Positions 49,896 through 59,500 of a DNA stretch of 64,000 bases are shown one piece after another. Under the pieces are notes generated by a model. The model was not told the DNA's origin, did no database searches, and was given only the letters and a program-made list of their open reading frames with translations. Every line of letters starts with the position of its first letter. The stretch's first letter is position 1. The stretch is from Methylobacterium adhaesivum. Lineage in GTDB: Bacteria > Pseudomonadota > Alphaproteobacteria > Rhizobiales > Beijerinckiaceae. The translations under genes were made by a program, and so were the position numbers. The stretch is from NCBI RefSeq assembly GCF_022179065.1, contig NZ_BPQD01000014.1, forward strand, positions 142,850 through 206,849, written 5' to 3'.

Positions 49896-50162
49896 TCACA
49901 TGCGGTGGTGGCGATGGCCGTGGCCGTGACGCATCATGTGCCCACGGTGATGATGGTGGCGCATCATGTGACCGCGCATGTGACGGTGGCCCCGCATTCC
50001 GTGACGGCCGCGCTGACCCTGCGTGTCGTCCATGCGGACGTCGACGATATTGGTGGAGGCATCGACGGCCCCGACCAGGCCGGGGGCGGCCGCTGCCGGT
50101 GCGGCAATGCCGAGGGCGCCGAGCGCGGCCAGGGCTGCGACGGCGAATAGTGACTTCCTCAT
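49896..50162 (-). CDS. secreted histidine-rich protein 3
   Basis: 88 residues, MRKSLFAVAALAALGALGIA with cleavage after AAAA. Mature start PGLVGAVDASTNIVDVRMDD, followed by His/Met/Arg-rich HMRGHMMRHHHHRGHMMRHG. Paralogue of the gene at 36720. A hairpin (AGGGGTCC-TTCG-GGGCCCCT on the minus strand, 49870-49890) follows the stop, matching the terminator position of its paralogue but without a U-tract. Confidence 0.85.
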   Translation of the reverse strand: MRKSLFAVAALAALGALGIAAPAAAAPGLVGAVDASTNIVDVRMDDTQGQRGRHGMRGHRHMRGHMMRHHHHRGHMMRHGHGHRHHRM

Positions 50163-50395
50163 GGGTGCTTCCTCGTTGATTGTCGTTGGCCCGTTCCGGC
50201 ACCGTTCCGATGCCGGGATCGGGTTGGTCTCGGGGAGCGACGAAGAACGGCCCCCCTCTAAGGAGGGTTCCGTGAGTGCGCAGCCTGCCCCTCGCCGTGG
50301 ATAACGAAGGCTTGTCCCGCAGACGTACTCGCATGGGGCGTCCAATGGCAGGGCGCCAACGTCGACGGAAGGATTCGCCACACGTCTGCGACCGT

Positions 50396-50444
50396 GTTAC
50401 CTATTGGGTAACGGAGTGCGGAGCATTAACTTGCGGGTAACGGA
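50396..50444. promoter_or_regulatory. probable operator of the toxin-antitoxin pair
   Basis: GTTACC-TATTG-GGTAAC (50396-50412) is a perfect inverted repeat, and GGGTAACGGA occurs twice as a direct repeat (50406-50415 and 50435-50444, 29 bp apart). The location, 10-60 bp upstream of the toxin start, and the XRE domain of the downstream gene suggest autorepression. Confidence 0.6.
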
Positions 50445-50452
50445 TTGGTGCG

Positions 50453-50791
50453 ATGCAGATCCGTTTCCGGGTTAAGCGGCTGAACAAGGACCTGTCGGAC
50501 CCGAGGCAGATGGCCAAGGCCTACGGGGACAGGGCGAAACAGATACGGAGGCGGCTGGACATCCTCGGGCAGGCGGCCTGCCTCGCGGACGTCCCGACGG
50601 GGCCCCCCGACCACCGGCATCAACTCGGCGGTAACCGGAACGGCCAACTCTCGGTCACGATCAAGGACAACTGGCGTATCGTCTTCGTGCCCGACCACGA
50701 CCCGGTGCCATGCCGGCCTGACGGCGGGCTCGACACCGGGCAGGTCACGGCGGTCGAGATCATCGAAATCGTCGACTACCACGGCAACTGA
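50453..50791 (+). CDS. higB: HigB-type RelE-fold toxin
   Basis: 112 residues. The RelE-fold C-terminal strand pattern is visible: DHRHQLGGNRNGQLSVTIKD, then NWRIVFVPDHD. HigB toxins cut mRNA at the ribosome. Gene order is toxin first, antitoxin second, 18 bp apart, as in higBA. A stretch after the middle, PCRPDGGLDTGQVTAVEI, is longer than in typical members. Confidence 0.85.
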   Translation: MQIRFRVKRLNKDLSDPRQMAKAYGDRAKQIRRRLDILGQAACLADVPTGPPDHRHQLGGNRNGQLSVTIKDNWRIVFVPDHDPVPCRPDGGLDTGQVTAVEIIEIVDYHGN

Positions 50792-50809
50792 ACGGCGGAG
50801 ACCACGGGG

Positions 50810-51904
50810 ATGACGACGCAGGAAGCCTGGACCCCGCAGTGGGCGACCCATCCCGGCGAACACCTCGATGAGTACATCCAGGAGCGCGGCTGGTCCCAGG
50901 CGGAGTTCGCCCGCATCGCCGACATGACGCCCAAGCTCGTGAGCACGATCATCAACGGCTCGAACCCGGTCACCCCCGAGACCGCGCTCAAGCTGGAGCA
51001 TGTGCTCGGCCTCAAGGCCTACATCTGGACCGGCCTCCAGGCGAACTGGGACCTGTTCCAGGCCCGTCAAAGAGAGCAGGAGGCGGCTGGGCGAGAGGCC
51101 GAGTGGCTGAAGGGGTTCCCCGTCCGGGAGCTGAAGACCTGCGGACGCCTTCCCCAGACCAGTGACCCCGGGAGGATCATGGACGGGTTGCTCGGCCTCC
51201 TCGGGATCGGGAGCCCTCATGCCTATGAGGCGAAGCTTGGGTCACTGGCCGTGCACCACCGCAAGGCGCGGACGGGCACGAGCTCGCCGCACCACATGCT
51301 TTGTTGGCTGATGCTGGGCGAGGAGCAGGCGCGCCGGCTCAGCCTGCCGGCCTACGATCCCCGGCGGTTCGTGCAGGGATGCGCCGAGATCCGTTCGCTC
51401 ACCGTGCACCGCGCCGAGACCTTCGAGCCGCGCCTCAGGGAGATCTGCCACGCGTCCGGCGTCGCGCTGGTGTTCCAGAAGCCCCTGAGCAAAACGTGTG
51501 TCTTCGGCTCGGCGCGGTGGCTGAACGACGAGCGTCCCCTGATCCAGATGTCGCTTCGCATGAAGACCAACGACCATTTCTGGTGGACCTTCTTCCACGA
51601 GGCGGCGCACATCACCCTGCATCGCGGGAAGAACTTCGTCGATGACCACAACGGCGAGGGCGACGACGTCGAGGCCGAGGCGGATGCCTGGGCCGAGGAG
51701 ATGCTGGTCGGACGCGAGCGGATCGCCGCCTTCGCCACCACGTGCCCCAGGGCCAAGCAGGAGGTCGTGGCATTCGCCGACGAGGTCGGGCTTCATCCGG
51801 GCATCGTGCTCGGGATGCTGCAGCATCGTCGCGTCGTTCCCTTCAGCCACATGAACGACCTCAAGGCGCGCCTGGGATGGGCGGACGAGGTCGCCGCGGC
51901 CTGA
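50810..51904 (+). CDS. higA: HigA-type antitoxin fused to an ImmA/IrrE metallopeptidase domain
   Basis: 364 residues. N-terminal XRE helix-turn-helix (HPGEHLDEYIQERGWSQAEF through LVSTIINGSNPVTPET), then a long domain ending in the ImmA/IrrE-type site FFHEAAHITLHRGKNF (HExxH) near residue 264. XRE-peptidase fusions of this type serve as the antitoxin of a RelE-fold toxin and may be destroyed or activated by the protease. Convergent with the L,D-transpeptidase gene (61 bp apart). Confidence 0.88.
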   Translation: MTTQEAWTPQWATHPGEHLDEYIQERGWSQAEFARIADMTPKLVSTIINGSNPVTPETALKLEHVLGLKAYIWTGLQANWDLFQARQREQEAAGREAEWLKGFPVRELKTCGRLPQTSDPGRIMDGLLGLLGIGSPHAYEAKLGSLAVHHRKARTGTSSPHHMLCWLMLGEEQARRLSLPAYDPRRFVQGCAEIRSLTVHRAETFEPRLREICHASGVALVFQKPLSKTCVFGSARWLNDERPLIQMSLRMKTNDHFWWTFFHEAAHITLHRGKNFVDDHNGEGDDVEAEADAWAEEMLVGRERIAAFATTCPRAKQEVVAFADEVGLHPGIVLGMLQHRRVVPFSHMNDLKARLGWADEVAAA

Positions 51905-51964
51905 CGAACGCGGGGCATCAGCGAGGCCCCTCGGTCATGTCGTCGCCTGTCCCCGACCGTTGCA

Positions 51965-53035
51965 TCACTTCCGCCCGTCCCCAGCCGCGGCGAAGGTCCC
52001 AAGCAGGCGCCGACGTTCCGCCTCCGTCACGCCGGTCCCCGGAAGCTTGGGTGCCGCCGTGCTCCGCACTGGCTCACGCTTTCCGACGGTGGCGCCCGGC
52101 CCCTGAGCGGGCATCGCGACTTCGCGCGGCCCTGCCGCCAGGGCTTCGGGGCGGCTCACCTCGCCAAGACCGTATCCGGCCGCCGTCATGGTCTCGCGGA
52201 ATGCCCGGTGCTGACCGCCGTCCTCGTACACCAGGCGGACGGCCGGCGTTCCGTTCGCCACCAGGGCAGCGACCTGCCGCTCGTCGTCCGCCTGCTTCCG
52301 TGCGACCGCGTCGGCGGTGGAGCCGTCGCCGCTCGCATCGAAGACGTAGCGCCCGCCCGATACCTCGACGACCGGTTCGGCCTTCGTGACCTCGAACCGG
52401 TCGGCGCCTTCCTTGATGTTCTTCCAGAAGGCCATGTTCGGGTCCGCCCGATGTCGGGCCAGGTTCTCCGGGGTCATGCGGAACGGGTAAGACTGGAACT
52501 GGACGGCACGCTGCCCGCCGGCGAACGCCTCGCGAACCACGGCATAGAGCTCCGAGATCGCCTCGTCCGTCATCGCGAAGCAGCCCTGGGACGAGCAGGA
52601 GCCGTGGACCATCAGATGCGTACCGGTGCGTCCCAGGGAGCGGTCGTACGCGTTCGGGTAGCCGAGGTTAAACGAGAGGTAGAGGCTGGAATTCGGGTTC
52701 ATGGACTCCGGCGTGATCGCGTAGAAGCCCTCGGGGGCCTGGCGGTCGCCCTCCCGGGTCTTGGGTCCGAGCTGGCCGGACCAACGGCACATCGGATACA
52801 TCTTCAGCAAGGCGTACCTGCCGTCCGCTCGGCGCTTCCAGAGCTCGATCTCGGACTCCTTCTTGTAGGCCCGCATCAGGATCGGGTCGGCGGGAGACGC
52901 TCCCTCGGCCGACATCAAGGCCAGGGTCGCCGGCGGGATGGGCGCGAGGTGACGTGTCGAGCCTGCGTACCGTCCGTCCTGGCAGGCGGACAGCGCCAGC
53001 AGGAGCGCCAACCCAAGCATGATCTTCTTCAGCAT
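51965..53035 (-). CDS. lipoprotein L,D-transpeptidase (YkuD family)
   Basis: 356 residues from MLKKIMLGLALLLALSACQD; the lipobox LSAC makes it a lipoprotein processed by signal peptidase II. The catalytic region is THLMVHGSCSSQGCFAM (YkuD HxxxSxxC-type), preceded by YAITPESMNPNSSLYLSFNL. L,D-transpeptidases crosslink peptidoglycan or attach lipoproteins. The GAGG site before this ATG decides the start over the one 16 codons upstream. It lies 88 bp downstream of the lspA gene on the same strand, suggesting one operon with lspA and the metal ATPase. Confidence 0.87.
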   Translation of the reverse strand: MLKKIMLGLALLLALSACQDGRYAGSTRHLAPIPPATLALMSAEGASPADPILMRAYKKESEIELWKRRADGRYALLKMYPMCRWSGQLGPKTREGDRQAPEGFYAITPESMNPNSSLYLSFNLGYPNAYDRSLGRTGTHLMVHGSCSSQGCFAMTDEAISELYAVVREAFAGGQRAVQFQSYPFRMTPENLARHRADPNMAFWKNIKEGADRFEVTKAEPVVEVSGGRYVFDASGDGSTADAVARKQADDERQVAALVANGTPAVRLVYEDGGQHRAFRETMTAAGYGLGEVSRPEALAAGPREVAMPAQGPGATVGKREPVRSTAAPKLPGTGVTEAERRRLLGTFAAAGDGRK

Positions 53036-53123
53036 GTCGGCCTCGACGGTATCGGTGTCCGAGCCTGGGCCCGGGAGGGGCATGACGGGTTGCCGTGGCC
53101 ACGGTTCGGCGGGATCGAGGCCA

Positions 53124-53642
53124 TCATGAGGTCAATCCCCCGGCATCTGAATGCCGCCGGCGCGCTCGGAAGCCGTCGACGAGCAGCAGGACGACGCCCA
53201 GGGAGATCCAGGCATCCGCCAGGTTGAAGGTGAACCAGCGCATGCCGCCCGTGTGCAGGTCGAGGTAGTCGGTGACGGCCCCGTCCACGAACCGGTCGAT
53301 GAGATTTCCCGCGGCGCCGCCGGCCATCGAGGCGAGCCCGAGGCGTTCGAGCCCGCTTCCTGCCGCCACCGCCCAGACGGCAATGAGGCAGGTGAGCGTG
53401 CCCTGGATGCCGAGGAGAAGGGTCAAGGACGATGGATCGCGTGCCGGGAATAGGCTGAAGCTGATGCCGTGGTTGAACGACAAGGTCAGGTCGACGAAGG
53501 GCAGGAAGCCCTGGACACTACCCTCGTCGAGCCAGGCCTCGGCGGCCGCCTTAGCAACGAGGTCGATGACCGCGGCGGTCACCAGGACCGCCCCTACCAT
53601 CGCGACCCTGCGGGCCCGTCCGTGCGGTCGGGACCCCATCAT
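53124..53642 (-). CDS. lspA: signal peptidase II (PbrC-like)
   Basis: 172 residues with four membrane segments. Catalytic Asp motifs: GAAGNLIDRFVDGAVTDYLD and FTFNLADAWISLG. Cleaves lipoprotein signal peptides. Here it is the second gene after the metal ATPase (overlapping ATG/stop), the arrangement known as pbrA-pbrC in lead resistance. Its housekeeping equivalent would lie elsewhere on the chromosome. Confidence 0.92.
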   Translation of the reverse strand: MMGSRPHGRARRVAMVGAVLVTAAVIDLVAKAAAEAWLDEGSVQGFLPFVDLTLSFNHGISFSLFPARDPSSLTLLLGIQGTLTCLIAVWAVAAGSGLERLGLASMAGGAAGNLIDRFVDGAVTDYLDLHTGGMRWFTFNLADAWISLGVVLLLVDGFRARRRHSDAGGLTS

Positions 53643-55822
53643 GCCCTCAGGAGGCGGAGCGCGTTGGCCGTCACCAGGACGGTCGCGCCGGTATCCGCCA
53701 GGATGGCCGGCCAAAGCCCAGTGACGCCCGCAAGCGTGGTCACGAGGAACACCGCCTTCAGACCGAGCGAAATGGCCACGTTCTGGTGAATGTTGCCTAG
53801 CGTCGCCCGGGAGAGAGCCACGAGCGCCGCCACGTCGGCCACCCGGTCGTTGAGGACAGCGGCATCGGCCGTCTCCAGCGCCGCGTCGGTGCCGCCGCCC
53901 ATGGCGATGCCGACGTTGGCTGCGGCAAGCGCGGGGGCGTCGTTGATGCCGTCGCCGACCATGGCGACGGTACCCATCTCCTTTAAAGCCCCCACCTCCG
54001 CAAGCTTGTCCGCGGGCAGGAGATCGGCCCGGACGGAAAGCCCGAGGCCCCTGGCGATGGCTTCGCCGGTGCGGCGGTTGTCGCCCGTCAGCATCACGCA
54101 CTCAACGCCGAGGCGGCGCAGGGACGCGATGCCGACGGCCGCGTCCTGACGAGGCTCGTCGCGGACCGCGATGGCGCCGAGGGCCTCGCCGTCCCGGACC
54201 ACGATGACGGCGGTCTTGCCCGCCTCCTCCAGGGCCTGCACCGTCGCTTCCACTTCCGGCGAGAGACTGGCCAGCGTCGCGGCGTGGCGTGGGGATGCCA
54301 CCGCGATTGTGCGTCCGGCGACAGTTGCCTGGACCGCCTTGCCGGGTACCGCGCGAGCGTCGCGGACGGGCCGAAGGGGGATGCCGTCCGCCTCCGCGCG
54401 TTCGAGGAGCGCACGGGCGATGGGGTGGCTCGAACCCGCCTCGACCGCCGCCGCCAGCCCGAGCAGGGAGCGATCCGTCATGCCCGTGACGAACGGCAAC
54501 ACGTCCGTAACGAGCGGACGCCCGACCGTCAGCGTCCCGGTCTTGTCGAAGGCGACTGTGCGCACCCGTCCGATGGTCTCCAAGGCCGCGCCGCCCTTCA
54601 CCAGGAGTCCGCGACGCGCCCCGGCTGCCAGCCCGGAGGCGATGGCTGCGGGGGTCGAGAGCACCAGGGCGCAGGGGCAGGCGATGAGAAGCAGCGCTAG
54701 CCCGCGATAGATCCAGGTGCCCCAGTCGGCTCCAAGCAGCAGCGGTGGACCGAGCGCCGCCAGGGCGGCGATGGCAAAGGCGACCGGGGTGTATACGGCG
54801 CTGAAGCGATCGATGAACCGGGCGGTTGGCGACTTCGACGCCTGCGCCTCCTCGACCATGTGGAGGATGCGGGCGACGGTGTTGTCGGACGGCATCCGGG
54901 TGACCCTGACCTGCAGGGCACCGTCCGCGTTGACGCTGCCGGCGTAGACCGCGTCGCCGACCTCCTTCGGCCGGGGCACGGATTCACCCGTGATGGGGGA
55001 CTCGTCGAGGCTCGATGAGCCGTCCGTGACCTCGCCGTCGGCGGGGACCCGGTCGCCGGGACGGACCAGCACGGTCTGGCCGATCAGCAAGGCGGCGGCC
55101 GGTACCTCGCGCACGACGCCGTCCTCCTCGATGAGGCGCGCCGTCTTCGGCACCAGTCCAACCAGCGCCTTGATGCCGGCCCGGGACCGGCCAGCCGCGA
55201 AGCCTTCGAGCATCTCGCCGACGGTGAAGAGGAGGACCACGACAGCGGCTTCCTCCGCGGCATGGATGGCCAGAGCCCCGACGGTCGCGACCGACATCAG
55301 CATCTCGATGGAGAACGGCGAGCCGTTGCGCGCCGCGGCGATGGCCCGGCGTCCGTAGAAGGCGAGCCCAAGGAGCGCGCCGGGCCAGTAGGCGTACTCG
55401 CCGACCAACTCCGGACGGACCCGGTCGATCAGGAAGCCCAAGGCGAACAGGATTGCGATGGCCAGGGCGAGCAGCCCCTTGCGACTTCGCCAGACCGGCG
55501 GCTCCGCCTTCTCGTCCTCAATGGCGGGGATCTCGGCCCCGGTCGCGTGCGCGCGTGCAAGGTCCGCGGCCGTGGGTAGAGTGGCGACGCCGTAACCAAG
55601 CCCGGTGATCCTCTCCTCCAGGACCGCCCGGGGCGTGGCGGCCTCGTTGAGGGTGAGGTCGAGGACCTGGGCCGTGTAGTTCACGCGTACGTCCCCGACG
55701 CCCGGCAGCCGGGTCACGGCCGTCTCGATCTTGGACGCGCAGCTTGGGCAATCCATGCCCTTCACGCGGTAGCGCAGGGCGGCGGCTGTGGGGATATCCT
55801 CGATGGTTCCTGTCCCAGGCAT
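53639..55822 (-). CDS. pbrA: Pb/Cd/Zn-translocating P1B-2 ATPase (PbrA/ZntA)
   Basis: 727 residues. N-terminal HMA domain (GMDCPSCASKIETAV), CPC in LIACPCALVLSTPAA, DKTGTLTVG, SSHPI and GDGINDAPAL. C-terminal GLKAVFLVTTLAGVTGLWPA and ADTGATVLVTANALRLL give the PIB-2 (divalent Zn/Cd/Pb) type. First gene of the operon with lspA, driven from the MerR promoter at 55868-55898. Exports the metal from the cytosol. Confidence 0.95.
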   Translation of the reverse strand: MPGTGTIEDIPTAAALRYRVKGMDCPSCASKIETAVTRLPGVGDVRVNYTAQVLDLTLNEAATPRAVLEERITGLGYGVATLPTAADLARAHATGAEIPAIEDEKAEPPVWRSRKGLLALAIAILFALGFLIDRVRPELVGEYAYWPGALLGLAFYGRRAIAAARNGSPFSIEMLMSVATVGALAIHAAEEAAVVVLLFTVGEMLEGFAAGRSRAGIKALVGLVPKTARLIEEDGVVREVPAAALLIGQTVLVRPGDRVPADGEVTDGSSSLDESPITGESVPRPKEVGDAVYAGSVNADGALQVRVTRMPSDNTVARILHMVEEAQASKSPTARFIDRFSAVYTPVAFAIAALAALGPPLLLGADWGTWIYRGLALLLIACPCALVLSTPAAIASGLAAGARRGLLVKGGAALETIGRVRTVAFDKTGTLTVGRPLVTDVLPFVTGMTDRSLLGLAAAVEAGSSHPIARALLERAEADGIPLRPVRDARAVPGKAVQATVAGRTIAVASPRHAATLASLSPEVEATVQALEEAGKTAVIVVRDGEALGAIAVRDEPRQDAAVGIASLRRLGVECVMLTGDNRRTGEAIARGLGLSVRADLLPADKLAEVGALKEMGTVAMVGDGINDAPALAAANVGIAMGGGTDAALETADAAVLNDRVADVAALVALSRATLGNIHQNVAISLGLKAVFLVTTLAGVTGLWPAILADTGATVLVTANALRLLRA

Positions 55823-55867
55823 GGCACGCTCCGTCGGCCCGGGCGTCGCGCCAGGCGGTGGGACGAC

Positions 55868-55898
55868 CTATATGCACCCTGTAGCAACTACAGGGTCA
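55868..55898 (-). promoter_or_regulatory. PbrR/CadR-type MerR promoter
   Basis: On the minus strand: -35 TTGACC (55898-55893), 19-bp spacer, -10 CATATA (55873-55868). The spacer holds the perfect dyad ACCCTGTAG-CAA-CTACAGGGT (55875-55895), nearly identical in style to known CadR, PbrR and ZntR sites. It drives the ATPase gene; the MerR gene starts 6 bp to the right on the opposite strand. Confidence 0.92.
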
Positions 55899-55903
55899 AG
55901 GCC

Positions 55904-56323
55904 GTGGCGAACGCATCCCCCATGACCATCGGCGACCTCGCTGCGGCGACCGATACAAGCGTCGAGACGGTTCGCTGGTACGAGAAGGTCAAGCTCCTGC
56001 CGGCCCCGGCCCGGTCGGCGGGCAACTACCGTCTTTACGGTCGTGAGCACCTACGCCGCCTGAGCTTCATCCGGCGTGGGCGGGATCTGGGCTTCACGGT
56101 CGATCAGATCCGGGAGCTGCTAGCCCTCGCCGATGACAGAGACCGATCCTGCGCCGAGGTCGACACCATCGCCCGCTCTCATCTCGCCCAGGTCGAGCGC
56201 AAGCTCTCCGACCTGACCCGGCTCGCCCAGGAACTGCGCGACGTCATCGGTCAGTGCGGGTGTGGCTCGGTCGCCGACTGTCGCATCATCGAAGCCTTGT
56301 CCCCCCATGGCGAGCCGTCCTGA
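55904..56323 (+). CDS. pbrR: PbrR/CadR-like MerR-family regulator
   Basis: 139 residues. wHTH (MTIGDLAAATDTSVETVRWY), then Cys in DRSCAEVDTIA and a C-terminal loop GQCGCGSVADCRIIEAL, matching the three-Cys Pb/Cd sensing site of PbrR/CadR. Activates the divergent ATPase operon through the promoter above. A start at the ATG at 55922 (MTIGDLAA) is also possible. Convergent with a small minus-strand gene whose 3' end overlaps it by 73 nt. Confidence 0.93.
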   Translation: MANASPMTIGDLAAATDTSVETVRWYEKVKLLPAPARSAGNYRLYGREHLRRLSFIRRGRDLGFTVDQIRELLALADDRDRSCAEVDTIARSHLAQVERKLSDLTRLAQELRDVIGQCGCGSVADCRIIEALSPHGEPS

Positions 56324-56532
56324 GGATGGGTCGGCGCCATCGGCATCAGGTGGAAGTGCGTCTTCCCGCCGATGTTGCAGAGGCAGTAGAGCAGATAGAC
56401 GCAGGCCGGGATTGCGATGAGGGCCAGTCCGAAAGTCCGGCTGGCCGCCCGCCGGACATGGGGCCTGACGCGGCGTCGGCGACGTGCGCCCCCGCCCCAG
56501 TCGGGGATGGTTCGGGCGACCTTCTTGCTCAT
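56251..56532 (-). CDS. small membrane protein after czcA
   Basis: 93 residues from MSKKVARTIPDWGGG. Arg-rich N-terminus, then one membrane helix FGLALIAIPACVYLLYCLC, then GGKTHFHLMPMAPTHPQD with scattered His. Start supported by TAGGAGGGACGGG just upstream; it begins 10 bp after the czcA stop, so co-transcription is likely. The 3' 73 nt overlap pbrR on the other strand. Function unknown. Confidence 0.55.
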   Translation of the reverse strand: MSKKVARTIPDWGGGARRRRRVRPHVRRAASRTFGLALIAIPACVYLLYCLCNIGGKTHFHLMPMAPTHPQDGSPWGDKASMMRQSATEPHPH

Positions 56533-56542
56533 CCCGTCCCTC

Positions 56543-59500
56543 CTACTCGGCGGCGCGGAGATGTGGTTGGACCGCCATGGGCCGATCCTTCCTTTCGGGG
56601 GCGACCACACCGGCGAACCTGGCATAGAGGGCCGGCAGGACGACGAGGGTCAGCAGGGTCGCCGAGATAAGGCCGCCGATGACCACGGTCGCCAGGGGAC
56701 GCTGGATCTCGGCACCGGTTTCGGTCGCCAAAGCCATCGGCACGAACCCGAGGGACGCCACCAGGGCGGTCATCGCCACCGGACGTAGCCGGGTCATGGC
56801 GCCCTCCATGATGGCCTCGCGCCGCGGACGACCCTCGGCGATGAGTTGCTTGACGTACGTCAGCATCACCAGGCCGTTAAGCACCGCCACCCCGGACAGG
56901 GCGATGAACCCGACGGCAGCTGGCACGGAGAACGGCATCCCGCGCAGCCACAGGGCCGCGATGCCGCCGGTCAGCGCCAGGGGCACGGCGCTGAACACCA
57001 GCAGGGCGTCGCGGGCCGAGTTCAGGGCCGAGAACAGCAGCAGGAAGATCAGGAAGAAGCATACGGGAACGACCACCATCAGGCGTTGTCGGGCGGAAGC
57101 AAGGTTTTCGAACTGCCCGCCCCAGGTCACGTAATACCCGGTGGGTAGCGATATATCGGACGCGACCTTGGCCTGTGCCTCGGCGACGAGCGAGCCGATA
57201 TCGCGACCGCGCACGTTGGCGGTGACCACGACCCGACGCCGCCCGTTCTCCCGCGAGATTTGGTTCGGGCCCTCCGTCACCGAGAAGCTCGCCACCTGCT
57301 TCAGGAGAACGGACGCGGTGCGCCCGTTCGGCCCGGGAGGCAACGGGACCGGGATGTTCTCCAGGGCCTCGCGGTCCTCGCGCACCTTGTCGTTCAGGCG
57401 CACGACGATGGGGAAGCGCCGGTCGCCCTCGAAGACGGCGCCGGACTCGCGGCCGCCGATGGCCGCCCCGATGACCTCCTGGATGGCCGAGGTGCTCAAA
57501 CCGAGGCGCGCGGCTTCCCGCTTGTTGATCTTGATGTCCAGGAACGGCAGTCCTGCCGTCTGCTCGACCTTCACGTCATCGGCACCCTCGACACCTCGCA
57601 GGATCGCGGCGACCTGGTTCGCGGCCGCGGTCATCGGGCCAAGCTCGTCCCCGAAGACCTTCACGGCGAGGTCGCCTCGCGTACCGGCCAGGAGTTCGTT
57701 GAAACGAAGCTGGATCGGCTGGGAGAACTCGTAGACGTTGCCTGCAAGCCCCCCCAATTCCTTCTCGATCTCCTCCTGCAGCTCGGCCTTCGGCAGGCCA
57801 GGGTCTGGCCATTCGGCTTGCGGCTTGAGGACGACGAAGGTGTCCGACGAGCTCGGCGGCATCGGGTCCGAGGCCACCTCCGCGGTGCCGGTCTTGGAGA
57901 AGACGTAGGCGACCTGGGGGAATCGTCCGATGGCTTGCTCGATCTTCAACTGCATCGCCTGGGACTGGCTCAGCGAGGTCGAGGGGATGCGCTGGGCGTT
58001 GAGCGCGATGCTCTTCTCGTCGAGCTGCGGGATGAACTCCTGGCCCAGCCCCTTGAACAGGAACCCGGCGCCCACGAGCAGGACGAGCGCGACCGCAACG
58101 AACAGCATGGGCACGCGCAGGGCGGCCCCGAGGACCGGGCGATAGGCGGCCTTGATCGCACGGACGAAGAGGTTGTCGGTCTCGGTGACCTTGCCGGTGA
58201 TGACGATGGCGATCATCGCCGGTACGAAGGTCAGCGACAGGACGAAGGCCGCGATCAGGGCGATGATGACGGTGAGCGCCATCGGCTCGAACATCTTGCC
58301 CTCGACCCCTGTGAAGGTCAGGAGCGGCACGTAGACGAGGATGATGATGGCCTGCCCGTACAAGGACGGCTTGATCATTTCCTCTGCCGAGGCCCGGACG
58401 GTGGCGAGGCGCTCATCCAGGTCGAGCTTGCGCCCGAGTTGGGCCTGCCTCTCGGCCACGTGCCTCAGGGCGTTCTCCGCGATAATGACGGCGCCGTCGA
58501 CGATGAGGCCGAAGTCGAGGGCGCCGAGGCTCATCAGGTTGGCGCTGATGCGGGCCTGGACCATGCCGGTCATGGTCATCAGCATCGCCACCGGAATGAC
58601 CAGGGCCGTGACGATGGCCGCGCGGATGTTGCCGAGCAGCAGGAACAGTACGACGATGACGAGGGCGGCGCCCTCGGCCAGGTTCTTCGCCACCGTCCGG
58701 ATGGTGGCCTCGACGAGGACGGTGCGGTTAAGGACTGTCCGGACCTCGACGCCGGGCGGTAGCGTGCGCCGTATCTCGCCCATGCGGGCGTTGACGGCGG
58801 CGGCCACGGTACGGCTGTTCTCGCCGATGAGCATCAGGGCGGTGCCGATGACGACCTCCTGCCCGTCCTCGCTGCCCGAACCGGTTCGTAGGTCGCGTCC
58901 GATGCGGACCTCGGCGATGTCGGAGATGCGCACGGGCACGCCGCCGCGCGTGGTCACGACGACCGAACCGATGTCCTCCATGCTCTCAAGGCACCCCGCG
59001 GCGCGTACGACGTAGCCCTCGCCGTTGTCTTCCAGGTAGCGCGCGCCCTGGTTGGCGTTGTTGGCCTCCAGCGCCCGGCCGATGTCGGCGAAGGACAGGT
59101 CGAGGGCCGTCAGTCGCATCGGGTCCGGCTGGACGTGGTACTGCTTCTCGAAGCCGCCGATGCCGTCGACGCCGGCCACGCCCGGGACGGTCCTCACCTG
59201 GGGACGGATGATCCAGTCCTGGACCGTTCGAAGGTAGGCCGTGCGTTCGAGCTCCGTTGAGAGCCTCTGGCCCTCGGGGGTCAGGTAGCTCCCGTCGGAT
59301 TGCCAACCGGGCTTGCCCACGCGGGCGAGCTTGCGCTCCCCGGGCTTCGCGTAATGCACCGACCACATGTAGATCTCGCCGAGGCCCGTGGAGATTGGCC
59401 CCATGCGCGGCTCGGTCCCGGACGGCATCGCGGCCTCGGCCTCCCGCAGGCGCTCGCTAACCTGCTGGCGAGCGAAATAGACGTCGGTCGCCTCCGAGAA

